This document shows, piece by piece, positions 16,485-24,584 of a DNA stretch of 64,000 nt. Source of the stretch: Mariprofundus aestuarium (GTDB lineage Bacteria > Pseudomonadota > Zetaproteobacteria > Mariprofundales > Mariprofundaceae); NCBI RefSeq assembly GCF_002795805.1, contig NZ_CP018799.1, positions 248,001 through 312,000 on the forward strand, in the 5' to 3' direction. A model generated the notes under the pieces. The model ran no database searches and had not been told where the DNA came from. It saw only the letters and a list, made by a program, of their open reading frames with translations. Position numbers and translations under genes: made by a program. Within the stretch, counting starts at the first letter, position 1; each line of letters opens with the position of its first letter.

Positions 16485-17041
16485 TGCAGCCTGAACTCAA
16501 CAGGCAGGCGGTAGAGACCGTTGGCCAGCGGCAGGTGGTCAATAGCACGGATGCCGCGCATTGCAGCGCGATCAAGCAGTTTGTAGCCGGATGAGTGGAA
16601 GATATCCAGATGTGCCAGCTTCTGTTCACGGACATCAAGATGGAAGGTGGCCTTACCCTCCCATCCTTTACGGCGCGCCTGACGGGGGTAACTGATTTGC
16701 GTCAGAATCATCTGCTCTACATTGGCAGGCATGGCGCCGGGGTTGGTCGAGGTTGGCGTATAGGCAACGCTTGCCTGCTCTTGCGGCAGCTCGCTGTCAG
16801 AGAGAGAAGCTTCAGCAGTATTGTTTTGGATAGGTTCTTGTTTTTTAACTGTTTTCACCACCGATCTCTCCGGTCTTTGCCGAACTTCAGTTTTAACCGG
16901 CGGGGTGGCTTGTGCCACTTGTGTGGCAGGAGCAGCTGGCTGTTCTGCATCTTTTTTGACCAGTTCAATCTGTAGCGGGGCACCCGTGCTGCTATGCAAT
17001 TGCAGTGTGTTGTTGTGCGGCCAGAGTTGAAAGGCAAGCAA
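16481..17041 (-). CDS. tonB: TonB-like energy transducer dedicated to the B12 receptor
   Basis: TonB-type protein with a central Pro/Ala/Lys-rich, Gln-rich periplasmic linker and a C-terminal TonB domain (YPRQARRKGWEGKATFHLDV, then DIFHSSGYKLLDRAAMRGIRA and LPVEFRLQ). TTG at 17041 is the only standard start codon after the upstream stop in this frame, but it cuts off most of the membrane anchor. The frame is open further upstream, and a start near 17104 (CTG, with GGAG seven bases before it) would add INWHKSGRLVAAFVAATGLHL and complete a TonB-like anchor helix with its conserved histidine. The true start is therefore probably upstream of the coordinates given. It transmits proton-motive-force energy from an ExbB/ExbD pair, not present here, to the BtuB-like receptor. 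Confidence 0.82.
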   Translation of the reverse strand: MLAFQLWPHNNTLQLHSSTGAPLQIELVKKDAEQPAAPATQVAQATPPVKTEVRQRPERSVVKTVKKQEPIQNNTAEASLSDSELPQEQASVAYTPTSTNPGAMPANVEQMILTQISYPRQARRKGWEGKATFHLDVREQKLAHLDIFHSSGYKLLDRAAMRGIRAIDHLPLANGLYRLPVEFRLQ

Positions 17042-17100
17042 ATGCAGGCCAGTGGCAGCTACGAAAGCAGCTACCAGCCGGCCTGATTTATGCCAGTTGA

Positions 17101-18966
17101 TCAGAAGCTGGCTCCGGCGCCCGCATACCAGGCGCGGCCCGGCACGCCGTAACCTGCCGCCTCTTCATACTTCTTGTTTTCAATGTTATCGACACGGGCG
17201 GTTAACTCCCATGCAGGGTTGATCTTATAGCGGGCTCGCAGGTCTGTTTTGCGGTAGCTGGCCAGATAAGCGCTGTTGTTCGGGCTTGAGAAGCGCGGGC
17301 CAACGATGGCGAGATTACCTTCCAGATTTAGCGGGCCGACATCAATGCCAATCAGAATGTTCCCATGCTCTTTAGGGCGACGGGCAAGCCAGGTTTCATT
17401 ACCAGTGTCGCGCGCCAGAAGGTAGCCCCAGTTGGCTTGCAGATAGGCTCCGGAAAAGCTCAGTTTACCGGAGAGTTCAAGGCCGCGGCTGCGAGCCTTG
17501 TTTACATTAGACGGGATCCATGTCCATGAGCCGGGTGTAATCGGTGCCCAAGCAATCAGGTCGCTGAAGGACTGGTCGAACCAGGTTGCCGAGAAGGCAT
17601 ATGTAACCGCCTCACCACTTCGTTCGTATGCGATGCCTGCATCCCACCCCTTGCTTGTCTCCGGCTTCAGGTTCGCATTGCCTGCTCCAGGCCAATAGAG
17701 ATCGTTGATCGAGGGGGCCTTAAAACCTGTACCGTAATTGGCGGATAGTTTCAGCCCTTCGACTGGTCGCAGCACACCGCCTGTATGCCATGTAGATTTG
17801 TTGGCGGAGTTTGTTAGGCCGCTGTTGCGGTCATGGCGCACCGATCCGTTCAGGTCGATCATCTCTCCATGCCATGAGAGGGATGCGAAGCCGGCGCTCT
17901 GTCGCAACACCTTGTTCAGTGGCGCAAGCTGATTAACGACACGATCAGCATGATGATCGAATCCGAAGAGCAGGGAGAAATCGGCCAGTTCGACACTGTT
18001 CTGCCAGTTCAGCTGATTGATCGTGGTATGGATATCGGAGTTGTTGGCAGCGTTGGCCGGGTCATTGCTGCTCATATCATCGGCTGAGCGGGATAACTGA
18101 AGGCTGCTCTCCCAGTTATCCATCACCGGATAGCTTAGTTTCGCACTGTAAGCCGACTGTCGGGAGGAGGCATTCCAGTTGAGAGTGTCAGCAAGTACCC
18201 AGCCACCATCAAGGCCGGTTGTTCCCTCAGACTGACGCCCCGTAAATGCGAGCGTCCCATCGCCAATCTCCATTTCAATACGGCCGGAAAGTTGCGTCTG
18301 ACGGAATGGATCTCTCTCTGTTCCGTTGGCAGCTACCGAAACACCTGCTGTGCGCTGACCTGCTGCTGTTAACGCATAACTGATACCATCTTCAGTTGAT
18401 CCGGAGACCTGCATGCTACCCCGAGATGAGGCCAGGCCACCGGCCTCGCCATTGATCCGGACCTTAGCTTTTCCTTCGCCCGTTTTGGTGAAAATCTGAA
18501 TTACGCCGCTCATGGCATCAGCACCGTAGAGAGAGGACTGTGGGCCACGTACAATTTCAATGCGTTCAATATCCTCCGCTGACATCAGCGCCCAGTCGAA
18601 GGCTCCGGTTGAGGCTGCGCCGACCCTTATTCCATCAATGAGTACAAGCACATGGCCGCTGTTGCCACCGCGCATATAAAGTGAGGTCGACTTGCCAGGC
18701 CCGCCTGTCGATGAGGTATTGATGCCCACCTGACGGCGCAGTAGTTCGGCAACGCTCGTAACCTGTGATTTTTTAATCTCTTCTTCGTCGATAAGCGTGA
18801 CATCGGCTGAGATCCGGGCTGGATCTTCAGCGATTCTGCCAGCTGTAACGACCACTGTCGGCAACGCTTCTTCGGCCTGAAGTGGCGTGGTGACAAATAA
18901 CCCTGCCGCCATAAGCAGCATGGATGTGGTTATTGGTTTTCGTCTTTTTGAGGGCTGAATAGCCAT
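17101..18966 (-). CDS. btuB: TonB-dependent outer-membrane cobalamin receptor (BtuB-like)
   Basis: Outer-membrane receptor of about 621 residues. After a signal peptide (cleavage near PLQA-EE) comes a TonB-box-like LPTVVVTAGR, then a plug domain with SVAELLRRQVGINTSS, SLYMRGGNSGHVLVLIDGIRV and IERIEIVRGPQSSLYGADA. A 22-strand barrel ends in the canonical aromatic GRAWYAGAGASF. The start at 18966 has an AAGGAAGAG ribosome-binding site; the reading from 18996 is longer and unsupported. The mRNA leader holds a cobalamin riboswitch, so repression by B12 is expected. It is the first gene of the 14-gene cobalamin operon, and its stop lies within a few bases of the probable tonB start. Confidence 0.93.
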   Translation of the reverse strand: MAIQPSKRRKPITTSMLLMAAGLFVTTPLQAEEALPTVVVTAGRIAEDPARISADVTLIDEEEIKKSQVTSVAELLRRQVGINTSSTGGPGKSTSLYMRGGNSGHVLVLIDGIRVGAASTGAFDWALMSAEDIERIEIVRGPQSSLYGADAMSGVIQIFTKTGEGKAKVRINGEAGGLASSRGSMQVSGSTEDGISYALTAAGQRTAGVSVAANGTERDPFRQTQLSGRIEMEIGDGTLAFTGRQSEGTTGLDGGWVLADTLNWNASSRQSAYSAKLSYPVMDNWESSLQLSRSADDMSSNDPANAANNSDIHTTINQLNWQNSVELADFSLLFGFDHHADRVVNQLAPLNKVLRQSAGFASLSWHGEMIDLNGSVRHDRNSGLTNSANKSTWHTGGVLRPVEGLKLSANYGTGFKAPSINDLYWPGAGNANLKPETSKGWDAGIAYERSGEAVTYAFSATWFDQSFSDLIAWAPITPGSWTWIPSNVNKARSRGLELSGKLSFSGAYLQANWGYLLARDTGNETWLARRPKEHGNILIGIDVGPLNLEGNLAIVGPRFSSPNNSAYLASYRKTDLRARYKINPAWELTARVDNIENKKYEEAAGYGVPGRAWYAGAGASF

Positions 18967-19129
18967 GTCGCTCTTCCTTTCGCGCCCGCCGCGCATTATT
19001 AAGTTTTGGCGGTTGTTAGTATCGAAAGAAGGTGAGTGCGGATCAGAGGGGCAGTTGTGGCGCCGTCAGTTCCGGCAACACCTCCCTCCGAGGCCTCAAA
19101 CCGATGACAGTCTCCACGTGGGGTGACAT

Positions 19130-19325
19130 GTCGTGCTTCAGGCCGGTCTCCTGGCTTGCCTTCATTCGCGGCTGCTCTCCTTCCCGGTTTCCCAGTGGGT
19201 TCGAAACAGCGTTGTCAGGCCTACAGTAGCGGGGGCTGCGCCGGAATTGATTGATGACTGTTTGCAATCAAATATCGCACCGGACTTCCCGTTTCACCCA
19301 TGGTCAAATGACCATTTGGGCACCT
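19130..19325 (-). promoter_or_regulatory. Cobalamin (AdoCbl/B12) riboswitch
   Basis: On the minus strand the leader of btuB carries the conserved riboswitch parts in order. These are GGTGCCC near 19324, a GGGTGAAACGGGAAGTCCGGTGC-type helix (19281-19303), the CCCCCGCTACTGTAG core (near 19221-19235), then CCCACTGGGAAACCGGGAAGG (B12 box region, ~19180-19200) and GCCAGGAGACCGGCCTG (19139-19155). Ligand binding would repress btuB and the operon behind it. The 160 bases between the riboswitch and btuB contain no T-run terminator, so control may act on translation of btuB or through a less obvious structure. Confidence 0.95.
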
Positions 19326-19390
19326 AAAACAGGACGGACTTTATCCACAGGCGGACAGCTAGTCTATCTGCGGGTTGTATGAGGTAATGT

Positions 19391-21304
19391 TCAGGGGGTT
19401 CTGTAGACGTCGAGGTGCCTAGAAAGATCCAGAGGTTTTTCAAACAGAAGGGGTGCACGCACATCCATATCAATCGCGTGGCTGGCCAGTATGAAGGCAC
19501 TCTGTTTCTTCTCCAGCAGGGGCAGATTTTGCTTTGCAATCTCCAGCCCCTGAGAGGAAGCAGCTTTAAACCAGGTGCGTGCTTTCTCACGGTCTTCTGA
19601 AACACCACGACCGAGTGCATACATATAGGCAATGGAGTTTTGAGCCTGTGCATAACCTGATTCAGCAGCTTTCAGGTACCACTGGGCCGCCAGCTTATCG
19701 AGCTGATCTAAACCTTCACCCTTGCGGTAGAGGTTGCCCAGGTTGAATTGGGCTGGTGCATATCCAGCTTCGGCAGCTTTTCGATACCACTGAACTGCCT
19801 GTTCTATGTTATAGGTCACGCCCTGTCCGCGCTGGTACATAGAGGCGACAATGTTGCAGGCCTGTGCATCCCCACCATTAGCTGCCTGGAGAAAGTTTCT
19901 GAATGCCTTGGCAAAATTACTGCTGTTGTAGTAGAGGATGGCGAGATTAAAGGCAGCGTTCAGATCGCCATTGCCGGCGGCCTCCTGATACCGATGTGTC
20001 GCAAGGGTTTCATTGTAGCTCACCCCTCGCCCGAGATGATAGAGCAGCGCCAGTGTCGGGCTAGCATTGCTGTTGCCACCGCTTTCTGCTTTTTTGAACC
20101 ATGAGACGGCCCCTGCTTCATTCTGGGTGACATGGATGCCGCGAAGAGACATGACTCCGAGGTTGTACTGCGCTTTGGCATCCTTTTTAGCGGCTTGTTG
20201 AAAGAGGGTGTAAGCCTGTTTGAGGTCTTTATCGATCCCTTTTCCCAGTGCATACATGACAGCCAGATTGTTCTGCGCATCGGTTTGGGCGCTTGCTGCT
20301 GCTTTTTGCAACCATGAGACAGCCTCACTGTAGTTATGGTCAAATCCAGGGGTTTCGCTGTAGACAATGCCAAGGGCTGTTTGGGCTTTCGCATTGCCTG
20401 CTTCTGCCGCCTTGTTCAACCACAATAACGCCTGTTGCGGATCTGCAGTGACCCCAACCCCGGATGCGGACATTATCCCGAATGCCGTCGCAGCCTTGAG
20501 GTGCCCCTGCCTGGCTGCGGCCAGATACCAGCTGGCCGCCTCCTTGAATTGACTGCCATTCTGTTTATCGACCAGGAAAACAGCCAGATGATACTGTGCA
20601 TCGCTGTTACCCTGTTCCGCACTCTGGCGCAGCCAGTTTTCACTGGACTTGAGATCGGCATGAATGCCTTCTCCCTTGCTGAACATCATAGCCAGCACAA
20701 ACTGTGCTTTGGCATCACCCTCTACAGCTTTTGCTGTTACCCGATTGAGCAGTTGCTGGAGATAAGGTTCCGCCTCCCTGTTCTTCGATTTGGTGGCCAT
20801 AACGGCCCAATGCAGTGCTCGCCCCTCATCTTTCGGGGTGCCGCGCCCTTCGGCATAATGAACAGCAAGCCGCAACTGTGCGGCCCCGTGCCCTGCCTCA
20901 GCCGCTTGCCGGAGCAGGTGAATCGCCGATGCTGGGTCTGGCTGATCCATGCCACGGCCACTGTCAAACAGCTTGGCCAGTTCGTACTGGGAATCGGCAT
21001 GTTTCTGGGCTGCTGCGACCTTCAGCCAGCGCACCGCTTGCGCATCATCACGATCTACCCCCTTGCCATCGCGATAGAGCATGGCATAGCGGTATTGAGC
21101 CTCTTTGTCGCCCCGCTTGGCAGCCTGCATGAACCACTGCGCAGCCTCATTATAGTCACCCTTCTGGTAGGCAGCCGTGCCGTGGAACAGGCCATCGGCA
21201 TTGGGGGCGTCGTAGTCGCCACTGTTGAGCAGCAGCAGGTAGACGAGGCCTGCCGTCAGCGCAACGGCGAGGACAAACAGAGGGATTCTCAGCTTCTCAA
21301 TCAA
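19391..21304 (-). CDS. Membrane-anchored Sel1-like repeat protein
   Basis: A 637-residue protein with a single N-terminal membrane helix (residues 8-28) and about fourteen Sel1-like repeats of ~36 residues, with patterns such as LAVMYALGKGIDKDLKQAY and AQWYLKAAESGYAQAQNS. The repeats fill residues 40 to ~600. Sel1 arrays act as scaffolds for protein-protein contacts; with the anchor, the repeats face the periplasm. A short tail of about 40 residues without repeats follows. It lies 40 bp below ubiD at the end of a long minus-strand run of lipid-transport genes, so it may share that transcript. No specific function can be assigned. Confidence 0.85.
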   Translation of the reverse strand: MIEKLRIPLFVLAVALTAGLVYLLLLNSGDYDAPNADGLFHGTAAYQKGDYNEAAQWFMQAAKRGDKEAQYRYAMLYRDGKGVDRDDAQAVRWLKVAAAQKHADSQYELAKLFDSGRGMDQPDPASAIHLLRQAAEAGHGAAQLRLAVHYAEGRGTPKDEGRALHWAVMATKSKNREAEPYLQQLLNRVTAKAVEGDAKAQFVLAMMFSKGEGIHADLKSSENWLRQSAEQGNSDAQYHLAVFLVDKQNGSQFKEAASWYLAAARQGHLKAATAFGIMSASGVGVTADPQQALLWLNKAAEAGNAKAQTALGIVYSETPGFDHNYSEAVSWLQKAAASAQTDAQNNLAVMYALGKGIDKDLKQAYTLFQQAAKKDAKAQYNLGVMSLRGIHVTQNEAGAVSWFKKAESGGNSNASPTLALLYHLGRGVSYNETLATHRYQEAAGNGDLNAAFNLAILYYNSSNFAKAFRNFLQAANGGDAQACNIVASMYQRGQGVTYNIEQAVQWYRKAAEAGYAPAQFNLGNLYRKGEGLDQLDKLAAQWYLKAAESGYAQAQNSIAYMYALGRGVSEDREKARTWFKAASSQGLEIAKQNLPLLEKKQSAFILASHAIDMDVRAPLLFEKPLDLSRHLDVYRTP

Positions 21305-21344
21305 GAAAGCTTCCTGCGGGGGTAAGCCAAGGTGATGGCTCGCA

Positions 21345-22805
21345 TTATAATCCCAACTCGTCCCATATCTCGTCGATGCGTGCTATGACCGCCTCATCCA
21401 TTGCAATCGGGCGCCCCCATTCACGATCGGTCTCACCCGGCCACTTGTTGGTGGCATCAATACCGACCTTGGAGCCGAGTCCGGCAACAGGGGAGGCAAA
21501 ATCAAGATAATCGATCGGTGTATTTTCAGCCATGGTGAAATCGCGGGCCGGATCAGAGCGGGTGGAGATCGCCCAGATCACCTCTTTCCAGTCGCGGCAG
21601 TCGATATCCTCGTCCACCACGATGATGAACTTGGTATACATGAACTGGCGCAGGTAGGACCAGATACCGAACATCACGCGTTTGGCATGGCCTGCATAAC
21701 CCTTGCTGATTGAAACAATTGCGACGCGATAGGAGCAACCTTCCATAGGCAGATAGAAATCGACGATCTCCGGGAACTGTTTTTTCAGGATCGGTACAAA
21801 AACCTCATTAAAGGCAAGGCCGAGCACGGCTGGTTCATCGGGCGGTTTGCCGGTGTGGGTGGAGTGATAGATGGCATCACCGCGCATGCTCATCGTCTCC
21901 ACAGTGAAGACCGGGAACATCTCGGTTTCGTTGTAGTAGCCGGTGTGATCGCCGAACGGCCCCTCTTCAGCATACTCATCCAGTGATACGTAACCTTCCA
22001 GTACAACCTCGGCAGATGCGGGCACCTGCAGATCGATATCGAGACACTCTGTCAGTACGGTTTTCTTGCCGCGCAAAAGGCCTGCAAACTGGTATTCGGA
22101 AAGGGTATCGGGAATTGGTGTGACTGCTGCGAGAATCGTGGCGGGATCCGCACCGATAACGACCGCACAGGGGAAACGCGTAGCCCCTGCCTTCTTGGCT
22201 TCCAGATGATCCTGGGCACCACCACGGTGTTTAAGCCAGCGCATGATCAGCTTGTTTTTACCGATCTTCTGTTGCCTATAAATGCCGAGATTCTGGCGCT
22301 CCTTATTAGGGCCTTTGGTGACTACCAGCCCCCAGGTGAGCAGAGGCGCTGCATCTTCGGGCCAGCAGGTCTGAATCGGTAGCCGATCCAGATCTACTTC
22401 ATCACCACGCAGCACAACCTCCTGCCACGGTGCTTTTTTCACCTTTTTCGGCTGCATGTGCATCACTTTCTTCAGAACAGGGAACTTTTCCCATGCATCT
22501 TTGAAGCCCTTCGGTGGTTCCGGCTCTTTGAGATAGGCGAGCAGCTCTCCGATTTCCCGCAGTTCATCTGCTGATTCGCGCCCCATGCCCAGTGCAATGC
22601 GCTCGGCGGTGCCGAACAGGTTGGTCAGTACCGGCATCTCAGAGCTGATGATATTCTCGAAAAGAAGTGCGGGGCCACCTGCACGCAGCACGCGATCCGA
22701 TATTTCGGTGATCTCAAGATTGCTGCTGACCTCTTTCGTGATGCGTTTAAGCAGGCCACGCCTTTCAAGCTCAGCTATAAAGGCTCGCATGTCGGAAAAA
22801 CTCAT
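21345..22805 (-). CDS. ubiD: UbiD family 4-hydroxy-3-polyprenylbenzoate decarboxylase
   Basis: Prenylated-FMN-dependent decarboxylase of ubiquinone synthesis. The N-terminus [18 protein letters not shown], the [10 protein letters not shown] motif, the [17 protein letters not shown] strand, the [13 protein letters not shown] active-site loop with conserved glutamates and the C-terminal [19 protein letters not shown] all match UbiD. Length 486 residues, as in E. coli. The partner flavin prenyltransferase UbiX is not in the window. The start codon overlaps the STAS gene by 4 bp (ATGA), so it is translationally coupled to a signalling/lipid-transport module, an unusual place for a ubiquinone gene. 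Confidence 0.95.
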   Translation of the reverse strand: MSFSDMRAFIAELERRGLLKRITKEVSSNLEITEISDRVLRAGGPALLFENIISSEMPVLTNLFGTAERIALGMGRESADELREIGELLAYLKEPEPPKGFKDAWEKFPVLKKVMHMQPKKVKKAPWQEVVLRGDEVDLDRLPIQTCWPEDAAPLLTWGLVVTKGPNKERQNLGIYRQQKIGKNKLIMRWLKHRGGAQDHLEAKKAGATRFPCAVVIGADPATILAAVTPIPDTLSEYQFAGLLRGKKTVLTECLDIDLQVPASAEVVLEGYVSLDEYAEEGPFGDHTGYYNETEMFPVFTVETMSMRGDAIYHSTHTGKPPDEPAVLGLAFNEVFVPILKKQFPEIVDFYLPMEGCSYRVAIVSISKGYAGHAKRVMFGIWSYLRQFMYTKFIIVVDEDIDCRDWKEVIWAISTRSDPARDFTMAENTPIDYLDFASPVAGLGSKVGIDATNKWPGETDREWGRPIAMDEAVIARIDEIWDELGL

Positions 22806-23134
22806 GTCGCAAAGCTGTCTTCGATCTCAAATACGGTGTCGAGTTTAGCCAGTGAGAAGATGTCGCGAACGTTGTCACTTAAGCCGGAGAGCACAAAACG
22901 CCCCCCCGTCAGTCGCGACCACTGTAACCCCTCCACAAGTGTTGCGATGCCTGAAGAATCCATGAACTCGACATGATCAAGAACCACGTGAACGCTCTGC
23001 ATTTTGGCGGTAAAAAGCGGCTTGAGCTGCTCGCGCAGGCGTGTCGCGGTGTGGATGGTAACGTCGCCAAAAACCTTAAGCGTCACATTGTTTTCACTCA
23101 GCTCTTCGCGTTCGAATTTAAGATTCGTGTTCAT
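22802..23134 (-). CDS. STAS-domain protein (anti-anti-sigma/MlaB-like)
   Basis: A 110-residue single STAS domain. The conserved loop reads [15 protein letters not shown], with Ser60/Ser61 at the place where SpoIIAA/RsbV proteins are phosphorylated by a cognate kinase. The start at 23134 has GGAGAG just upstream. Two roles are possible. As a partner-switch antagonist it would bind the HATPase protein encoded directly upstream (17-bp gene overlap). As a MlaB-type subunit it would bind an MCE transporter ATPase; an mlaB gene is missing from the mlaFEDC cluster at 30-33 kb. The two are not exclusive, and the operon supports both. E. coli MlaB lacks the SSG serine pair. Confidence 0.82.
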   Translation of the reverse strand: MNTNLKFEREELSENNVTLKVFGDVTIHTATRLREQLKPLFTAKMQSVHVVLDHVEFMDSSGIATLVEGLQWSRLTGGRFVLSGLSDNVRDIFSLAKLDTVFEIEDSFAT

Positions 23135-23612
23135 TGTTCTCTCCATCACGGATATTGAATGTTAGTCGCCAGTGATTACCATCTTCAAGTGCTTTATGCT
23201 CACAGTGATCGGTCACCGAGTGAATCAGCCTGAGTCCCAGCCCCCCCGGACAAATCTGTTCAAGGTTCTGTGGGCGAGTGGCAACCTCTTCAATACTACC
23301 GCACCAGAAAACCGGGGCATAGTCACGAAAATCAAAGATTAATGCCTGAGCGCCATTCTCACTGTAGATGGCTGTCTCAAACTCGACTCTTCCAGGTTTG
23401 CCCTCATAGCCATGAGCCGCGATATTGGCAAACAGCTCATCCACAGCAACGGCGACCCTATTACTGCGCAGTTCATCCATGCATGCCCTGGCTGTCATTA
23501 CGGCGACCATGGAACGTAAGACATGAATGCAGTCGCTGTTACTGTCCAGCTGCAGGCACAGTTTGCCATCGTGGCTGCTGTTGCATGCACCATGTAAATC
23601 AGGACTCCCCAT
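23118..23612 (-). CDS. RsbW/SpoIIAB-like serine kinase (GHKL ATPase)
   Basis: About 164 residues with a GHKL ATPase fold. The N-box is VDELFANIAAHGYEG, with the glutamate and asparagine that bind Mg-ATP. A G1-type strand IFDFRDYAPVF and a glycine-rich lid GGLGLRLIHSVTDHCE complete the site. These are the features of anti-sigma/serine kinases that phosphorylate STAS proteins. ATG 23612 is chosen because a GAGGTAG ribosome-binding site precedes it; the frame stays open to TTG 23666. The gene overlaps the STAS gene by 17 bp. No sigma factor is adjacent, so its output target is open; the neighbouring MCE transporter is a candidate. Confidence 0.82.
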   Translation of the reverse strand: MGSPDLHGACNSSHDGKLCLQLDSNSDCIHVLRSMVAVMTARACMDELRSNRVAVAVDELFANIAAHGYEGKPGRVEFETAIYSENGAQALIFDFRDYAPVFWCGSIEEVATRPQNLEQICPGGLGLRLIHSVTDHCEHKALEDGNHWRLTFNIRDGENNEHES

Positions 23613-23649
23613 GTTTCTACCTCGCTGAACAGCCGAAAGCGCCATCCTG

Positions 23650-24582
23650 TCAGTGTTGCTCGCCAAGCTTGTCTTCGATGCTCTTCAAACGCAACCGGTG
23701 CAGCTTTGCTGTGGCGCTGTCGGCATCTACCTCAGCCTGTCGCAGCAGGTGGGTGAGAGCCTTCTTTTCACCATGCAGGTCATTGAGCGCCTTATAGATA
23801 TCGAGCGCGCGTTCAAGTTTATCCTGCTGCCCTGCTCTGTTGCCTGGCGGAAGCTCTCCCTGTAGCAGCAGCGCATGTGCGGTAAGCCGCGGTGCTCCTA
23901 TCTTGCGGCAGTAGAGCAGTGTCTGCTCCGCCTCACTCCAGGCAGTTTCTGTCACACCTGCATCACGGGAAAGCAGAGCGAGTCCCATATGTGCTTCCGC
24001 TTTCAGCATAAGGCTGTTGCGATCACTCTCTTTCAGGCTAATGACCAGTTCGTAAGCTGATTTTGCAAGCGCTGAATCCCCAAGGCGTTGCGCAAGGCGT
24101 CCCGCCTGCAGGTGCAGGTCGCTGGGCCAGACTCTTTTTGAGAACAGCGTCTGCTGCAGCTGCAGCAGGGAGAAGTTCTCGGGAAGGCGCCCTGTTCTCT
24201 GCTGCACCAAACGCATGGCAAGCAGGGCTCGAAGATGCATCACTTCATCATGATTACGTTGAGCAAGTTTGATGGCCTGCTCATAAGCCGCTGCCGCTTT
24301 GGTAAGGTCGTTTGCCCCGCTGTATGCGGTGGCAAGATTGTACCATGAGCGTGTGATCAGACGCGTATCGTCGGCCAGTTGTGAGGCGCTCAGGGCGCGG
24401 GAGAATGAGCGCTCAGCAGCATTCCAGCGCTCCTGCTGCATGGCTTCGATGCCGTTGCTGGTGTGGTTTTCCGCCTTCAAAATATAAGGGTTATTGATCT
24501 CAGGTGTTTTACTTGAACCGGAGGAGATGCAGGAGGTCAGCAGCAGGCTGATAGCCGCGACAAGAAGTGCGTACGTACTCAT
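23650..24582 (-). CDS. TPR-containing outer-membrane-type lipoprotein
   Basis: Begins with a lipoprotein signal (hydrophobic 5-17, lipobox LLTSC, cysteine about residue 18). No aspartate follows the cysteine, so it should be sorted to the outer membrane. The body has at least two TPR units (SWYNLATAYSGANDLTKAAAAYEQAIKLA and the preceding RWNAAERSFSRALSASQL) and further helical pairs to about residue 290, ending in a charged coiled tail. ATG 24582 overlaps the end of the MCE gene. In other MCE/Pqi systems a lipoprotein links the MCE protein to the outer membrane; a TPR lipoprotein in that slot is uncommon. Confidence 0.8.
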   Translation of the reverse strand: MSTYALLVAAISLLLTSCISSGSSKTPEINNPYILKAENHTSNGIEAMQQERWNAAERSFSRALSASQLADDTRLITRSWYNLATAYSGANDLTKAAAAYEQAIKLAQRNHDEVMHLRALLAMRLVQQRTGRLPENFSLLQLQQTLFSKRVWPSDLHLQAGRLAQRLGDSALAKSAYELVISLKESDRNSLMLKAEAHMGLALLSRDAGVTETAWSEAEQTLLYCRKIGAPRLTAHALLLQGELPPGNRAGQQDKLERALDIYKALNDLHGEKKALTHLLRQAEVDADSATAKLHRLRLKSIEDKLGEQH

Positions 24583-24584
24583 TT

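Noticed and set aside
19032-19327. Short frames across the riboswitch region
   Set aside because: The sequence is explained by the structured cobalamin riboswitch on the minus strand; the frames have no ribosome-binding site.
20435-21325. Long plus-strand open frame opposite the Sel1 protein gene
   Set aside because: Repetitive composition caused by the Sel1 repeats on the other strand; no ribosome site and no conserved motif.
23118-23666. Annotating the kinase from TTG 23666
   Set aside because: That reading overlaps the lipoprotein gene end and lacks a ribosome-binding site, while ATG 23612 has GAGGTAG.
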